A DNA stretch of 44,649 bases from Deltaproteobacteria bacterium (GCA_018333535.1 JAGXTA010000170.1:1-44649), one strand, 5' to 3'; positions 15,025 through 24,450 are shown, counted from the first letter of the stretch. Notes: generated from the letters alone by a model not told the origin. Numbers and translations are program-made.

Positions 15025-15795
15025 TTATATTCTTTCAATGATCACATCTCCCGCATTCCGGATCTCCTTTTCCAGATCGGCAATGACAATCGCCCGGGAC
15101 AACGGATAGGCCTGGGAGGTGAAAATAGTAATACACCTCTTCTCAAACATCAATGAAGGCGCATGGGGCTGGTGGGACCGGACCAGCACTTTTTTCCGGT
15201 ATCTTTCCATCAAACGCTTAAAATAGGTTCCCCCGAATCGGGGCCTTCCCCATGAATCTCCCAGGAGATCCCCATCTCCTTCGAAAAAGTCTCCCCAGAC
15301 GATCCTGTCCCAATGGGTGTCTCCCCACTCTATTCGATCGATCTCTTCAAGGGATTTCAACTCGGGTAGCGCGCCGTGAAGGGCTACCAGTCCATTGGCC
15401 GAAGCGGCGCAGAGGGGCAAGGTGGAGAAGACCCGTCCGTATTGTTCCCTCTCCCCGGGAAAAAGAGATTCCCAGAAATTGGCAGGGCGCAACTCTTTGA
15501 TCATTTGCCCCTCATGATTTCCCGCAAGAAGAAATATCTCTTCCGGATGTTGAAGTTTCATCCGGAGCAAATAGTTGATATTCTCTTCGGAGTCATCCCC
15601 CCGATCCACATAATCCCCTAAAAAGACGATTCGGTAAGGCTTCTTCAAGTAACGGCTGAGGACCTTCTGCGAAGCATCCATATCTCCATGGGTGTCTCCC
15701 ACAAATACAACTTTCCCTTCCGGAGGAAGGTGAATGAGCCGGGAATCCTGAACTAAAATTTTCTCCACTTCCTCAAACAGGGTTTCTTGATTCAT
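15025..15795 (-). CDS. Metallophosphoesterase, PP1/PP2A-like Ser/Thr protein phosphatase
   Basis: A 256-residue protein with the full PPP signature: GDTHGD (about 33-38), GDYVDRGDDS (about 61-70) and LAGNHEGQ, followed by RSHQPH for the later metal-binding histidine. These coordinate two metal ions. It is expected to dephosphorylate phosphoproteins or bis-nucleoside polyphosphates in the cytoplasm. The start lies one base after the stop of the YjbQ gene (15797), so the two are very likely co-translated. Confidence 0.9.
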   Translation of the reverse strand: MNQETLFEEVEKILVQDSRLIHLPPEGKVVFVGDTHGDMDASQKVLSRYLKKPYRIVFLGDYVDRGDDSEENINYLLRMKLQHPEEIFLLAGNHEGQMIKELRPANFWESLFPGEREQYGRVFSTLPLCAASANGLVALHGALPELKSLEEIDRIEWGDTHWDRIVWGDFFEGDGDLLGDSWGRPRFGGTYFKRLMERYRKKVLVRSHQPHAPSLMFEKRCITIFTSQAYPLSRAIVIADLEKEIRNAGDVIIERI

Positions 15796-15796
15796 T

Positions 15797-16195
15797 CTAT
15801 CCTTTTACCACTTTCACATGAACCTGCCGGCTTCTCGGCCCATCGAATTCGCAGAAGAAGATCCCCTGCCAGGTCCCGAGGAGGAGTTTCCCTGATTCGA
15901 TGAACAGAGTCCGCGAACATCCGACTAAGCTCGACTTGATATGAGCCGCTGAATTCCCTTCAGAATGCTGGTATCGATCCTCGAAGGGAACGACCTTATT
16001 AAGTTCCATCAGGATATCTTTGGGGACGCTGGGATCGGCATTTTCGTTGATCGTCACCGCAGCGGTCGTATGGGGAGTAAAAATCACACAGAGGCCCTCT
16101 TTCACTCCTGTCTTTTGAATGGCTTCTGCGACCGGCCGGGTGATATCGATCAACTCCGTCTGCTTCGAACTCCTCACCTGAAGGGTCTGAATCAT
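15797..16195 (-). CDS. YjbQ/UPF0047 family protein
   Basis: A 132-residue protein. Landmarks of the family are FTPHTTAAVTINENAD near residue 35, the histidines in HSEGNSAAHIKSSL, GTWQGIFFCEFDGPR near the end, and a trimeric beta fold. Members have weak thiamine-phosphate synthase activity; the true role is unsettled. The ATG at 16195 (MIQTLQVRS) has a strong GGGGAGGG ribosome site. Its stop is one base from the start of the phosphatase gene. Confidence 0.9.
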   Translation of the reverse strand: MIQTLQVRSSKQTELIDITRPVAEAIQKTGVKEGLCVIFTPHTTAAVTINENADPSVPKDILMELNKVVPFEDRYQHSEGNSAAHIKSSLVGCSRTLFIESGKLLLGTWQGIFFCEFDGPRSRQVHVKVVKG

Positions 16196-16346
16196 CACTC
16201 TCCCTCCCCTTTCAATATAACATCGATGACTTATTTTCATATCACATCCGGCGAAGAATCTCAATAAAACATTGTGGGATTGCACTGGTTCAGATTATGC
16301 CTTAAACTGTAAGGGATCATTTCAGGCCGTATAGAGGAGAAAGAAA

Positions 16347-17045
16347 ATGGAAGAGAATATTCAATCCTTTTTGACACCCACACCGATCATTGACAGCGGC
16401 CACAAGATCGTCCAGGAATTTGCATTAGAAGTTGCCGGCGGGCTTACCGATTCCGTGGAAAGGGCGGTGAAACTCTACCTTGCCGTCCGCGATGATATCC
16501 GTTATGACCCTTACTCTCCTTTCTATCTGCCCGAGCATTACCGTGCAAGCTATGTGCTCAAGCGGGGCCGGAGTTTCTGTGTGCCGAAGGCATCGCTTCT
16601 TTGCGCCCTTGGAAGGGCCTGCGACATTCCTTCACGGGTGGGCCTTGCAACTGTCCGGAACCATCTTGCCACGAAACAGCTTATCGATTTTCTCGGAACC
16701 GATCTTTTTGTCTCTCATGGTTTTGTGGAGCTTTATCTTGAGGGGAAGTGGGTCAAGGCCACGCCGGCATTCAACCGGGACCTCTGCAGAAGGCATCACG
16801 TATCTCCGCTTGAATTCAATGGCCGTGAAGATTCTCTCTTCCAGCCCTATAATTCGGAAAACAGGAAGTTTATGGAATATGTGGCGCTCGAAGGGGTCTT
16901 TGCCGATATTCCGGTGAAACATATTATGGCGGGATGGAAAAAGGCTTATGGCGAAGACCGGGTGGATAGCTGGATCAGGAAGTTTGAAGAAGAAGGGGAA
17001 CGCAATCTTCGGGATTTTGAGTCCGAGGATGTGTTGAACCAATAG
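16347..17045 (+). CDS. Transglutaminase-like cysteine peptidase-fold protein
   Basis: A 232-residue cytoplasmic protein of the transglutaminase/protease-like superfamily. The catalytic cysteine lies in GRSFCVPKASLLCALGRA (about residue 77) and is followed by the typical PSRVGLA. The histidine lies in SHGFVELYLEGKWVKATPAF, with the aspartate position occupied in NRDL or nearby. Proteins of this type cleave or crosslink amides; the substrate is unknown. An AGGAGAAAG ribosome site precedes the ATG. It starts a short plus-strand pair with the small gene at 17119 and diverges from the YjbQ gene. Confidence 0.85.
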   Translation: MEENIQSFLTPTPIIDSGHKIVQEFALEVAGGLTDSVERAVKLYLAVRDDIRYDPYSPFYLPEHYRASYVLKRGRSFCVPKASLLCALGRACDIPSRVGLATVRNHLATKQLIDFLGTDLFVSHGFVELYLEGKWVKATPAFNRDLCRRHHVSPLEFNGREDSLFQPYNSENRKFMEYVALEGVFADIPVKHIMAGWKKAYGEDRVDSWIRKFEEEGERNLRDFESEDVLNQ

Positions 17046-17118
17046 GAAAATTAAACTGCTTGAAATCCCTTTTTAAATCGGGTATGGTGGAACCATCGAT
17101 AGAAGGAGAGGAACGAGG

Positions 17119-17358
17119 ATGCCCCAGAAAAAGGTCTCAGAAGTTTTGAAACTGATCGAATTTCTCAATGAGGAGGTCAGAGAGGTTTCAAAGAGATTGA
17201 GCAGAGTGACGCCCAAAGAGGTGAGTGAAAAATTGGGGACCCTTGCCCTTATCAGGGAGAAGGTCCTTAACCTCCAGATCGACTTCCCTCCGGAGATCGA
17301 GACCAAACTCTCCCAGATCTACCCTTCCCTCGACAAAATCAGAACCAAACCCTCCTGA
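17119..17358 (+). CDS. Small helical protein, hypothetical (79 residues)
   Basis: A 79-residue charged protein with heptad-like leucines over residues 5-50 (VLKLIEFLNEEVREVSKRL and LGTLALIREKVLNL), so probably a helical hairpin or coiled coil. There is no membrane segment or cysteine. A strong GAAGGAGAGG ribosome site lies before the ATG, which supports a real gene. It follows the transglutaminase-like gene by 73 bases on the same strand. Family not recognised. Confidence 0.65.
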   Translation: MPQKKVSEVLKLIEFLNEEVREVSKRLSRVTPKEVSEKLGTLALIREKVLNLQIDFPPEIETKLSQIYPSLDKIRTKPS

Positions 17359-17369
17359 TTTGCAAAGCA

Positions 17370-17462
17370 AATAGTTCGGAGTAATGAGTTCGTAGTTCGG
17401 AGTATTTTTTATAAGTCTTTGAAGGATTTTATCTCCGAACTCTTAACCCCGAACTCCGAACT
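17370..17462. repeat. Inverted TTCGGAGT repeats between convergent genes
   Basis: AGTTCGGAGT occurs twice at 17373-17402 and its complement ACTCCGAACT near 17452-17461, with ATCTCCGAACTC in between. The copies can pair to form a bidirectional hairpin between the convergent genes at 17358 and 17465. The same words (ACTCCGAACTCCGAACTC) recur at 41353-41375, so it is a dispersed repeat. Confidence 0.6.
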
Positions 17463-17464
17463 GT

Positions 17465-18691
17465 TCAGTAAAAGGCCATACTGGCGAAGGAGACTACGGA
17501 TTGCGTCTCCGGAGTGAAGGCCTGCCCATAGTTGAGGAGCATGCCCTTCTCTGCGTCCATCGCCTTGAGCATTGCATAGATGGCCGGCAGTCCGCAGATC
17601 CGCTTTCGATCCCGTTCCCCTGAAATGGAAGAGAAGAAACCCTCTCCATCCATTCTCTCGGCATGTTTTAGCATCTCCCTGTCTTCCTCTTCAAGGATCC
17701 GGAGATCATACTCTCCGATTCCCTCCCGGTCACCAAACTGAAGACCCATATGGGCGAGGTCAGCGCTGGCAATATAACAGACCTCTCTTCCAAGGGAGGA
17801 TACTGATTCTTTGATTGCCTCAATGAACTGACGGATGGCCGGAAGTTCCATCGGCGAAATTCCGCTCTCAACCGCTTCATGGAATGATCCGCTCACAATG
17901 GGAACGATCCTGACAGGTGCGGGGTCCGGAAAGAGATACCGGAGAAAGATGCACTGAAACTCGATCGAATGCTCGCTCCGATGGATCCCCTCGTCCATGA
18001 AAAGATCATCAGGGCATCGGGATTGAATCGCATCGACCAGTTCTCGATCCACCTCTAAAGGGCCAAGCGGGGTGATGAACTCCTTTCGGGTCAGAGAGAA
18101 AGGATGTCCCATCAGGGTATGGGCCGTCCCAAAGATGATGAAGCAGTCCGGCAAACGGTTCTGCCACACCTCCCGGTGGGCAAAGGCGTAACAGGAGCCT
18201 CCCCGTTGGAAATCGATGTGCGGAGCAATCACGCCTTTCAATCCCTGTATCTCTTTTCTCTCCGGAAGCGGCCCCGGACCCTCCGGCCCGGTAAAATACC
18301 CAAGGAGTTGATCCTTTAGCCTCCCGGGTTCTCTTTCATAACTCTTTCCGGCAAAGGCGGCCTCTCTAAAAAAAGCCTTCTTGAACCCTTCCTCTTTCTG
18401 CCTCAGGGCTTCCTGGAATTTCTCCCCTTCGAGAAAGAGGGTGTCATCGAGTTGACGGATGATCTCCTCGATCTTTTCTGTAAAAAGAAATTCTCCGAAT
18501 CTTCTCATGTATTCGGTCTGGATATCCAGAATCGAATGACGACCATCGAAGAGGGAGACGATGAAGTAAAGAGGAGGGGGCAGAAAGAGGGCCTTGTCGC
18601 TAATATTCTGAGGGTCCTGAAGACAGAGCAGGGATTGGCCTGACCTCTGAATAGGAAAGATAATTACATTTCTGAGCTTGGGAAAATCCAC
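17465..18691 (-). CDS. Memo-like protein (AmmeMemoRadiSam system protein B) with N-terminal PqqD-like region
   Basis: The C-terminal 255 residues are a Memo domain: GVIAPHIDFQRGG (H158), FGTAHTLMG (H191), HRSEHSIEFQ (H237, H241) and SADLAHMG form the expected metal-binding histidine set. The first 100 residues are an added winged-helix-like region resembling PqqD (LFDGRHSILDIQTEYMRRFGE). Memo proteins often accompany AMMECR1 and a radical SAM enzyme; neither is visible here. The reaction is unknown. The start is GTG at 18691 and lies 18 bases after the Lon gene stop on the same strand, so both are likely in one transcript. Confidence 0.87.
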   Translation of the reverse strand: MDFPKLRNVIIFPIQRSGQSLLCLQDPQNISDKALFLPPPLYFIVSLFDGRHSILDIQTEYMRRFGEFLFTEKIEEIIRQLDDTLFLEGEKFQEALRQKEEGFKKAFFREAAFAGKSYEREPGRLKDQLLGYFTGPEGPGPLPERKEIQGLKGVIAPHIDFQRGGSCYAFAHREVWQNRLPDCFIIFGTAHTLMGHPFSLTRKEFITPLGPLEVDRELVDAIQSRCPDDLFMDEGIHRSEHSIEFQCIFLRYLFPDPAPVRIVPIVSGSFHEAVESGISPMELPAIRQFIEAIKESVSSLGREVCYIASADLAHMGLQFGDREGIGEYDLRILEEEDREMLKHAERMDGEGFFSSISGERDRKRICGLPAIYAMLKAMDAEKGMLLNYGQAFTPETQSVVSFASMAFY

Positions 18692-18709
18692 GCAACTTCC
18701 GTGCTCTCA

Positions 18710-21124
18710 TCAGGCTGTAATGGTCAATGCCCCGTGTTCCGACTTCTGCAGTTCGGGATGTTTGAGGGCCAGTTCGATCGCCTCATCCATCTTTTGAATA
18801 AACTTGAAACTTAACTGATTTCGGATATGTTCCGGAATTTCCTCCAGATCCTTTTCGTTCTTCTTCGGGAGGATGATCGTCCTGATCCCCGCGCGCATTC
18901 CCGCCAGGACTTTCTCCTTGATCCCTCCAACGGGAAGGACGAGGCCTCTCAGGGTGATTTCTCCGGTCAGGGCCACATCGTTGCGGACAGGTTTGTTCGT
19001 CAAAAGAGAGGTCAGAGCGATAAACATCGTGATTCCGGCCGAGGGCCCGTCTTTTGGAATGGCGCCCGCAGGGACATGGATGTGAATGTCATGCTTCTCA
19101 AAGAAGTCTTCTTCAATCCCAAGATCTTTTGCTTTCGATCGCACATAGGCCAGCGCCGCCTGGGCGGACTCTTTCATCACATCGCCAAGTTGACCGGTCA
19201 ATGTCAATCCCTTCTCCCCTCTCATCTTTGTCGCCTCCACAAAGATGATATCTCCTCCGGTGGGCGTCCAGGCCAGCCCCGTGGCCACACCCGGCTCAGA
19301 GGTCCGCTCCGCCACTTCAGGGAAGAACTTAACCGGCCCGAGAAATTTGTGGAGGAGCTCAGGAGAAATGGTCACCTTTTCATGATTATTCTCTGAGGCC
19401 ACATCCTTGGCCACCCCGCGGCAGATGGCGGCAATCTCCCTCTCCAGGTTTCTCACTCCTGCCTCGCGCGTATAGGAGCTGATGATGACCTGAAGGGCTG
19501 CATCCTGAAATTCGATATACTCCGAAGTCAACCCGTGTTCAGTGATCTGCTTTAGAATTAGAAAATCCTTCGCTATCATCATCTTCTGTTCTTCGCTGTA
19601 ACCCGGAAGCTCTAAGGTCTCCATCCGATCTTTAAGGGCATGAGGGATGGTATCGAGCACATTCGCCGTGGTGATGAACATCACTTTCGAAAGGTCGAAG
19701 GGGAGATCGATATAGTGATCCGAAAAGGAGAAGTTCTGTTCCGGGTCCAGGACTTCGAGAAGGGCGGAAGAGGGGTCTCCGCGGAAGTCCATTCCGATTT
19801 TATCGACTTCGTCTAACATGAAGACGGGATTGTTCGATCCTGCCCTCTTGACCCCCTGAATAATCCGGCCGGGCAGAGCGCCCACATAGGTTCTCCGGTG
19901 TCCCCGGATCTCCGCTTCATCCCTTACCCCGCCCAAAGAGAGCCGCATGAATTTTCGTCCCATGGCCCGGGCGATCGATTTTCCGAGAGAGGTCTTTCCG
20001 ACCCCTGGCGGACCCACGAAGCAGAGGATCGGCCCCTTCATATCGGATTTCAGTTTCCTGACGGCCAGGTATTCGAGAATCCTCTTCTTCACCTTTTCCA
20101 GATCGTAATGGTCCTCGTCCAGCGTCTTCTGGGCGTTTTTAATTTCAAGATTATCCTCGGTCGCCTCCGACCATGGAAGCTCCACCAGCCAGTCGAGATA
20201 GGTTCTGGAAACCGTATATTCCGCCGAGGCCGGAGGAATTTTAGACAGACGCTCCAACTCCTTCTCCGCCGCGGTAACCACCTCGGGCGGCATCTTAGCC
20301 TTCTTAACCTTCTCCCTTAATTCTTTGATCTCGCTGGAGTGATCATCTAATTCTCCCAGCTCTTTTTTGATGGCCTTCAACTGCTCACGAAGGTAGTACT
20401 CTCTTTGAGTCCGATCCATATCCTCCTTCACCTGGGATTGGATCTTATTGCCCAATTCCAGAACTTGAACCTCTTTGTTCAGGATGAGATGGACTTTTGT
20501 CAGCCGCTCCCGGACATCAATCGTCTCCAGAATCGACTGCTTTTCAGGAGTGGAGACATTGAGATTGGAAGCGATCAGGTCGGCAAGAATGGGAGGGGAT
20601 TTAATGTTACTGACCATCGAGCCAAGCTCAGAGGTAAGATAAGGGGCCAGCTCAACCGCCCTCTGAAAAAGATTCTTTAGGTTCATCATCAGAGCTTCTA
20701 TCTCCACGCCCAGCGCAAATCCCTCTTCAATGGCATCCGTCCGCGCCTTGAAATAGGGCTCTCTCTGAATATATTCCCTCACCTTGATCCTCGAAACGCC
20801 CTGGACGATCACCCGCTGGCTTCCATCCAGCTCCCGGATCATCCTGAGAATCAGTGCGGCGACTCCGACCGAATAGAGATCGCCCTCCTTCGGTTCTTCG
20901 ATTTCGGATCGCTTTTGAGTGACGATGCCGATGATCCGGTTCGAATCCATGGCATCATCGATCAATTTGACAGACCTCTTTCTGCCCACCATAATGGGCA
21001 AAATCAGGTCAGGGTAAAGCACAGTCCCTCTCAGGGGAAGGATGGGAAGTTCGGGAGGAACAATAATCTTTTCATCCCTTACCTTCTCCTCCTTATCTGC
21101 GCCGCTCTTTGGCAAAAAAATCAT
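18710..21124 (-). CDS. lon: ATP-dependent protease Lon
   Basis: About 804 residues, normal for bacterial LonA. The LAN substrate-binding domain starts at [14 protein letters not shown]. The AAA+ module has Walker [10 protein letters not shown] and Walker [10 protein letters not shown]. The protease domain contains the catalytic serine in [10 protein letters not shown] and lysine in [10 protein letters not shown]. It degrades misfolded and regulatory proteins in the cytoplasm. The ATG at 21124 is preceded by GGAGG with 5-base spacing; a TTG twelve bases upstream overlaps that site and is rejected. A sigma-70 type promoter is visible at 21168-21196. The Memo-like gene follows directly. Confidence 0.97.
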   Translation of the reverse strand: MIFLPKSGADKEEKVRDEKIIVPPELPILPLRGTVLYPDLILPIMVGRKRSVKLIDDAMDSNRIIGIVTQKRSEIEEPKEGDLYSVGVAALILRMIRELDGSQRVIVQGVSRIKVREYIQREPYFKARTDAIEEGFALGVEIEALMMNLKNLFQRAVELAPYLTSELGSMVSNIKSPPILADLIASNLNVSTPEKQSILETIDVRERLTKVHLILNKEVQVLELGNKIQSQVKEDMDRTQREYYLREQLKAIKKELGELDDHSSEIKELREKVKKAKMPPEVVTAAEKELERLSKIPPASAEYTVSRTYLDWLVELPWSEATEDNLEIKNAQKTLDEDHYDLEKVKKRILEYLAVRKLKSDMKGPILCFVGPPGVGKTSLGKSIARAMGRKFMRLSLGGVRDEAEIRGHRRTYVGALPGRIIQGVKRAGSNNPVFMLDEVDKIGMDFRGDPSSALLEVLDPEQNFSFSDHYIDLPFDLSKVMFITTANVLDTIPHALKDRMETLELPGYSEEQKMMIAKDFLILKQITEHGLTSEYIEFQDAALQVIISSYTREAGVRNLEREIAAICRGVAKDVASENNHEKVTISPELLHKFLGPVKFFPEVAERTSEPGVATGLAWTPTGGDIIFVEATKMRGEKGLTLTGQLGDVMKESAQAALAYVRSKAKDLGIEEDFFEKHDIHIHVPAGAIPKDGPSAGITMFIALTSLLTNKPVRNDVALTGEITLRGLVLPVGGIKEKVLAGMRAGIRTIILPKKNEKDLEEIPEHIRNQLSFKFIQKMDEAIELALKHPELQKSEHGALTITA

Positions 21125-21167
21125 GACAACCTCCAAGGTTGATCTTTAGACCAGTATGTTTAAATAT

Positions 21168-21196
21168 AACATAATCACTGTTAACCCGCCTGTCAA
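21168..21196 (-). promoter_or_regulatory. Sigma-70 type promoter of lon
   Basis: On the minus strand a perfect TTGACA (21191-21196) is followed after exactly 17 bases by TATGTT (21168-21173, 4/6 to consensus). TATATT overlaps a few bases on. The leader to the lon ATG would be about 35-40 bases. No CIRCE element or heat-shock type promoter is evident. Confidence 0.6.
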
Positions 21197-21199
21197 TGT

Positions 21200-21383
21200 A
21201 AGCTATCCCAATGATTTATAAAATAAATTCCAATAACCAAATCCCAAATCCCAGATAAATTCCAATTACCCAATATCCAATTAACCAAAACTAAGATAAG
21301 AATGATTAGCTGTTTTGTTGAATTTCGGTCATTGATATTTGGTTATTATTTGATTATTGGTGCTTGTAATTTGGTTATTCTCA
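21200..21383. repeat. AT-rich inverted CCAATAACC / GGTTATT repeats
   Basis: The 260-base gap between the zinc-ribbon gene and lon contains CCAATAACCAAATCCC near 21229 and, in the other direction, ATTTGGTTATTATTTG and ATTATTGG near 21338-21360. These can pair. This AT-rich word family is common debris in such intergenic gaps; it may end the upstream transcript. No gene is seen. Confidence 0.5.
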
Positions 21384-21614
21384 TTAAGCTTCATCATAGG
21401 GTTTTCCGCAGATATTACAGGCCCCCGCCTCGTTGATGGCGCCGATGCAATTTCCATCACTGCATAACAGCCTATTCGACAAATCGCTCTCCTCGTCTTT
21501 CGCCAAGACCGGGTTTCCGCACCAGCAACAGAAACGGCTCTTCTCCGGTATTCTTTCCCCACATTCCCCACAAAGAATGGAAGGCAGTGCTTCTTCACAA
21601 CGGGGGCATTTCAT
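21384..21614 (-). CDS. Small double zinc-ribbon protein (76 residues)
   Basis: Four CXXC-type pairs are visible: CPRC (3-6), CGEC (15-18), CCWC (29-32) and CNIC near the end, plus a CSDGNC pair around residue 51. That is enough ligands for two or three zinc sites. The protein is otherwise polar and has no membrane segment. Such stand-alone ribbons often mediate protein or nucleic-acid contacts. The start is three bases after the stop of the acidic protein at 21618, so the two are probably co-translated and may work together. Confidence 0.72.
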   Translation of the reverse strand: MKCPRCEEALPSILCGECGERIPEKSRFCCWCGNPVLAKDEESDLSNRLLCSDGNCIGAINEAGACNICGKPYDEA

Positions 21615-21617
21615 CTA

Positions 21618-21863
21618 CTATTCCTCCTCGAGATCGAGACCTTTGATAAATCGGTCGATATCCCTCTTGTTTCTTTTCAGTTCATGCAGAAGCTTCTTGG
21701 TCCCCTCATCGGGAAAGAGGCGATTCAGATCATAATCCTTCCCGGGAAAGAGGGCGTTGAGATCCACTTCCCGCTTTTTCTCTCCTTCGGGTCTTATCTC
21801 CTCCGGTCTTGGGTCGTTCTCTTCTATTTTTGAACTTTCAACTTTGGAATTTGAGCTTTCCAT
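21618..21863 (-). CDS. Small acidic protein with duplicated DLNxLFP motif
   Basis: An 81-residue, highly charged protein. A disordered-looking N-terminal half rich in serine, glutamate and lysine leads to a repeated motif, DLNALFPGKDYDLNRLFPDEG, and a helical tail (KKLLHELKRNKRDIDRFI). I recognise no family. The repeated short linear motif suggests a docking peptide. It is paired tightly with the zinc-ribbon gene downstream. Confidence 0.62.
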   Translation of the reverse strand: MESSNSKVESSKIEENDPRPEEIRPEGEKKREVDLNALFPGKDYDLNRLFPDEGTKKLLHELKRNKRDIDRFIKGLDLEEE

Positions 21864-21949
21864 AATCTTTATTCTATATAGGATAGCCCCCCCTCATTTG
21901 TCAACCTTTCGATTCCTTTAACAATTTCAGAGGTTGGAGAGCAATGAAG

Positions 21950-21973
21950 CACCCCGCAGCAGAGCTGCGGGGT
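21950..21973. repeat. Short GC-rich hairpin repeat
   Basis: ACCCCGCAGC and GCTGCGGGGT enclose AGA to form a 10-base perfect stem near 21950-21972. It lies between the acidic-protein gene and the MITE, with no T-run after it. It looks like a short palindromic intergenic repeat rather than a terminator of a visible gene. Confidence 0.5.
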
Positions 21974-22009
21974 ATCTAATTCCTAAAAAAATCTCCTCCC
22001 CCTTGGAGA

Positions 22010-22137
22010 GACTGTGTCGTAATTAGCCATTCGCCCTTCGACACGCTCAGGACGAACGGCTAAGTCATTGATTCTTAACATACCGTAGTCCGTTCGTGGT
22101 GAGGTTCTCGAACCATGAACGGAATTACGACACAGCC
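22010..22137. mobile_element. MITE-like element, GTGTCGT family, copy 2 (128 bp)
   Basis: The ends GACTGTGTCGTAATT (22010-22024) and AATTACGACACAGCC (22123-22137) are inverted repeats with one mismatch. The same ends, in shorter form, bound 6661-6753. The interior holds CATTCGCCCTTCGACACGC with a complementary GGACGAACGG segment and a GAGGTTCTCGAACC palindrome. No gene is inside. Confidence 0.75.
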
Positions 22138-22322
22138 CCTGGATGGGGGAGGATTAAGGTGGGGGTGATGAGAAGATCGTTTCCCCCTCACCCTAAAAAA
22201 ATGGGACAGACCCGGTTCGGAATGTGTCTGTCTGCGGTTCGATGAATGCATTCGGGTTAGTTCGTGGTTATCGGTTCCGGGTTTTCGGTTTAAAGGCTAC
22301 AACATCCACACCCCGAACTGTA
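22138..22322. other. Gene-free repeat debris downstream of the ABC transporter genes
   Basis: A G-rich segment (22143-22165, GGGGGAGGATTAAGGTGGGGG) faces a C-rich one (22180-22193, TTTCCCCCTCACCC), so a hairpin is possible. Repeated GGTT/CGGTT words follow (22262-22297). No credible gene or clear terminator is seen. Confidence 0.5.
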
Positions 22323-24437
22323 TCAGGACCTTCCGTATTGGAGTTGATAGAGCCGGTAGTAGAGCCCTTCCATTGCCATCAACTCAGAATGGGTGCCGAT
22401 CTCCCGGACCCTCCCCTTGTGGAGAACGACGATTCGATCCGCATGCTGGATCGTGGAAAGGCGGTGAGCAATGACAATGGCCGTTCTTCCTTTGAGCAAC
22501 CGTATCAATCCTTCCTGGATGAATCGCTCTGTTTCCGGATCGACATGCGAGGTCGCCTCATCGAGGATGAGGATTTTCGGATTGGCATAGAGGGCTCTTG
22601 CAAAAGCCAGCAGTTGCCTCTGCCCTGCGGATAAAACTTCTCCTCCCTCCCCGACCCTGGTTTGATATTGATTGGCCAACCGCTCAATAAACTTATCCGC
22701 ATTCACGGCACGGGCCGCCTCCTTTATTCTTGCTCCGTCCGACTCCTGATCTCCCAGCCTGATGTTCTCTTCGATATCTCCGGCAAAGAGAAATGTGTCC
22801 TGCATCACCATGCCGATCTGTGACCGGAGATCGGAGATATCCCTCTCCCGGATATCAATGCCGTCGAGCAGAATCTTCCCTTCTTCCAGTTCGTAAAACC
22901 TTTCGAAGAGAGAGAGGAGCGATGTTTTTCCAGCGCCGGTGGCTCCCACGATGGCAATCGTTTCTCCCTCGCGAACGGAAAAGGAGACTTCGTTGAGGAC
23001 CCGGTCCTCTCCATTATAGGAGAAGGAGACCTGTTGAAATTCAATATTCCCCCTGACCGTTCCTCTGACCGGCGAAAGGGGCGGATGAATCTCTTCCTCC
23101 TGGTCGAGTAACCCGAAGATTCTCTCCAACGAGGCCATGGCCGACTGCATGATATTATACTTTTCGGAGAGGTCCCGGATGGGCTGAAAAAACATCCGTA
23201 TATAAGAGAGAAAAGCGACGAGAACGCCGAGGCTGATGGCTTCCTGAATCACCCTGCCTCCCCCGTACCAGATGAGCAGTCCGGTGGCGCCCGAACTTAG
23301 AATTTCAACAAATGGAACAAAGAAGGCATAGATGGAGATCTGTCTCATATTGGCCAGGCAATGAGCCTCATTGATCTTCTCAAATTGTTTTCCATTCACT
23401 TCTTCCCTCCTGAAGAGTTGAACCACCTGAATCCCTGCGAAATTCTCCTGGAGAAAACTGTTCATCTGGGCGATCTTGAACCGGATCTCGCGGAAAGCAT
23501 CTCTGGCTAAACGGCTGAAGAAGAGCGTGGTGATGAAAATCAGGGGAACAACTAAGAAGGAGATCAGGGCCATCTCCCGATGGAGGTGGAGAAGGATGAT
23601 AACGATTCCGACCAGTAGGACAACATCCCTGAACAGGTTGATGAGGACGGAGGTGAACATTTCATGTACATTCTGAATATCATTGGTGAGCCTCGTGACC
23701 AGCCTTCCCACAGGGTTCCTGTCGAAAAATGAGATTGGAAGGTTCTGGAGATGGGAGAAGACCTTCATCCGGAGGTCATGCACCATCTTCTGGCCTGCCA
23801 TCTCCATGGCATAGACCTGAACAAAATTCAAACCGAAATGGAGGGCCAGGATGAAGACGACGAGGAGAGCAAGGTGAAGAACCCCTTCAATATCACTCCC
23901 TCTCAGGTGGAGCCGGTCCTCTCCCTCTAAGTCTTTCATCCGGTCCAGAGAGATGAAACAGTAAGGCCCGCTCCTTTCAAAAGAGGCAGGATATTTTGTG
24001 AGCAGGGCCTCCTCTTCCGGCCTCTGGGGGAGGAAGAGGTAGTACCGTTTTTCCGAGAGCAGGCCAGCCCTCTGAAAGAGGGTTGCCTCTCTGCGGTCCA
24101 TCGAACTTAAGGCCTCCGGCGGAAGGAGAAATCTCCCCTCCTCTTTCATGGGGATAAGACTCTTTCCAAATTGCCGGAGAAGCCGCACCTCTTCCGCCGA
24201 TCCATCCCTGCGGAGAATCACCTCCCTTGCTGATGGGGCAATGTAGCGGTCAATCGCCTCCTTGGTCAGGTAGGGAATGACCAGGTCAAGAAAGGCCATG
24301 ACCAGAACTAAGAAGAGGGAAAGGCTCATCAGAAGCCAGTAACGCCTGAGAAAGGTCCCCAACCTGACCATCAGTCTCAGGTCGTAGGGTTTCCCCAATT
24401 TTCCCTCCTCCATATATCCGAAATCAGCGTACATCAC
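22323..24437 (-). CDS. ABC exporter subunit with consensus Walker B and a large periplasmic insertion
   Basis: A 704-residue type IV ABC exporter half (permease then ATPase). The ATPase has Walker A GATGAGKTS, signature LSAGQRQL (a change from LSGGQ), Walker B ILILDEATSHVD with the catalytic glutamate, and the switch histidine in IAHRLST. Between membrane helices 1 and 2 (about residues 60-185) there is a hydrophilic stretch of about 120 residues, where ordinary exporters have a short loop; it would lie outside the membrane. The partner is the 24580 gene product, 143 bases upstream on the same strand. Together they fit a heterodimeric exporter. Substrate unknown. Start candidates are ATG codons at 24437, 24434 and 24413, none with a strong ribosome site. 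Confidence 0.9.
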   Translation of the reverse strand: MMYADFGYMEEGKLGKPYDLRLMVRLGTFLRRYWLLMSLSLFLVLVMAFLDLVIPYLTKEAIDRYIAPSAREVILRRDGSAEEVRLLRQFGKSLIPMKEEGRFLLPPEALSSMDRREATLFQRAGLLSEKRYYLFLPQRPEEEALLTKYPASFERSGPYCFISLDRMKDLEGEDRLHLRGSDIEGVLHLALLVVFILALHFGLNFVQVYAMEMAGQKMVHDLRMKVFSHLQNLPISFFDRNPVGRLVTRLTNDIQNVHEMFTSVLINLFRDVVLLVGIVIILLHLHREMALISFLVVPLIFITTLFFSRLARDAFREIRFKIAQMNSFLQENFAGIQVVQLFRREEVNGKQFEKINEAHCLANMRQISIYAFFVPFVEILSSGATGLLIWYGGGRVIQEAISLGVLVAFLSYIRMFFQPIRDLSEKYNIMQSAMASLERIFGLLDQEEEIHPPLSPVRGTVRGNIEFQQVSFSYNGEDRVLNEVSFSVREGETIAIVGATGAGKTSLLSLFERFYELEEGKILLDGIDIRERDISDLRSQIGMVMQDTFLFAGDIEENIRLGDQESDGARIKEAARAVNADKFIERLANQYQTRVGEGGEVLSAGQRQLLAFARALYANPKILILDEATSHVDPETERFIQEGLIRLLKGRTAIVIAHRLSTIQHADRIVVLHKGRVREIGTHSELMAMEGLYYRLYQLQYGRS

Positions 24438-24450
24438 TCAACCCTTGTAT

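Noticed and set aside
18827-19396. Plus-strand 189-codon frame inside lon
   Set aside because: It lies fully within the well-conserved protease part of lon and has no ribosome site or domain.
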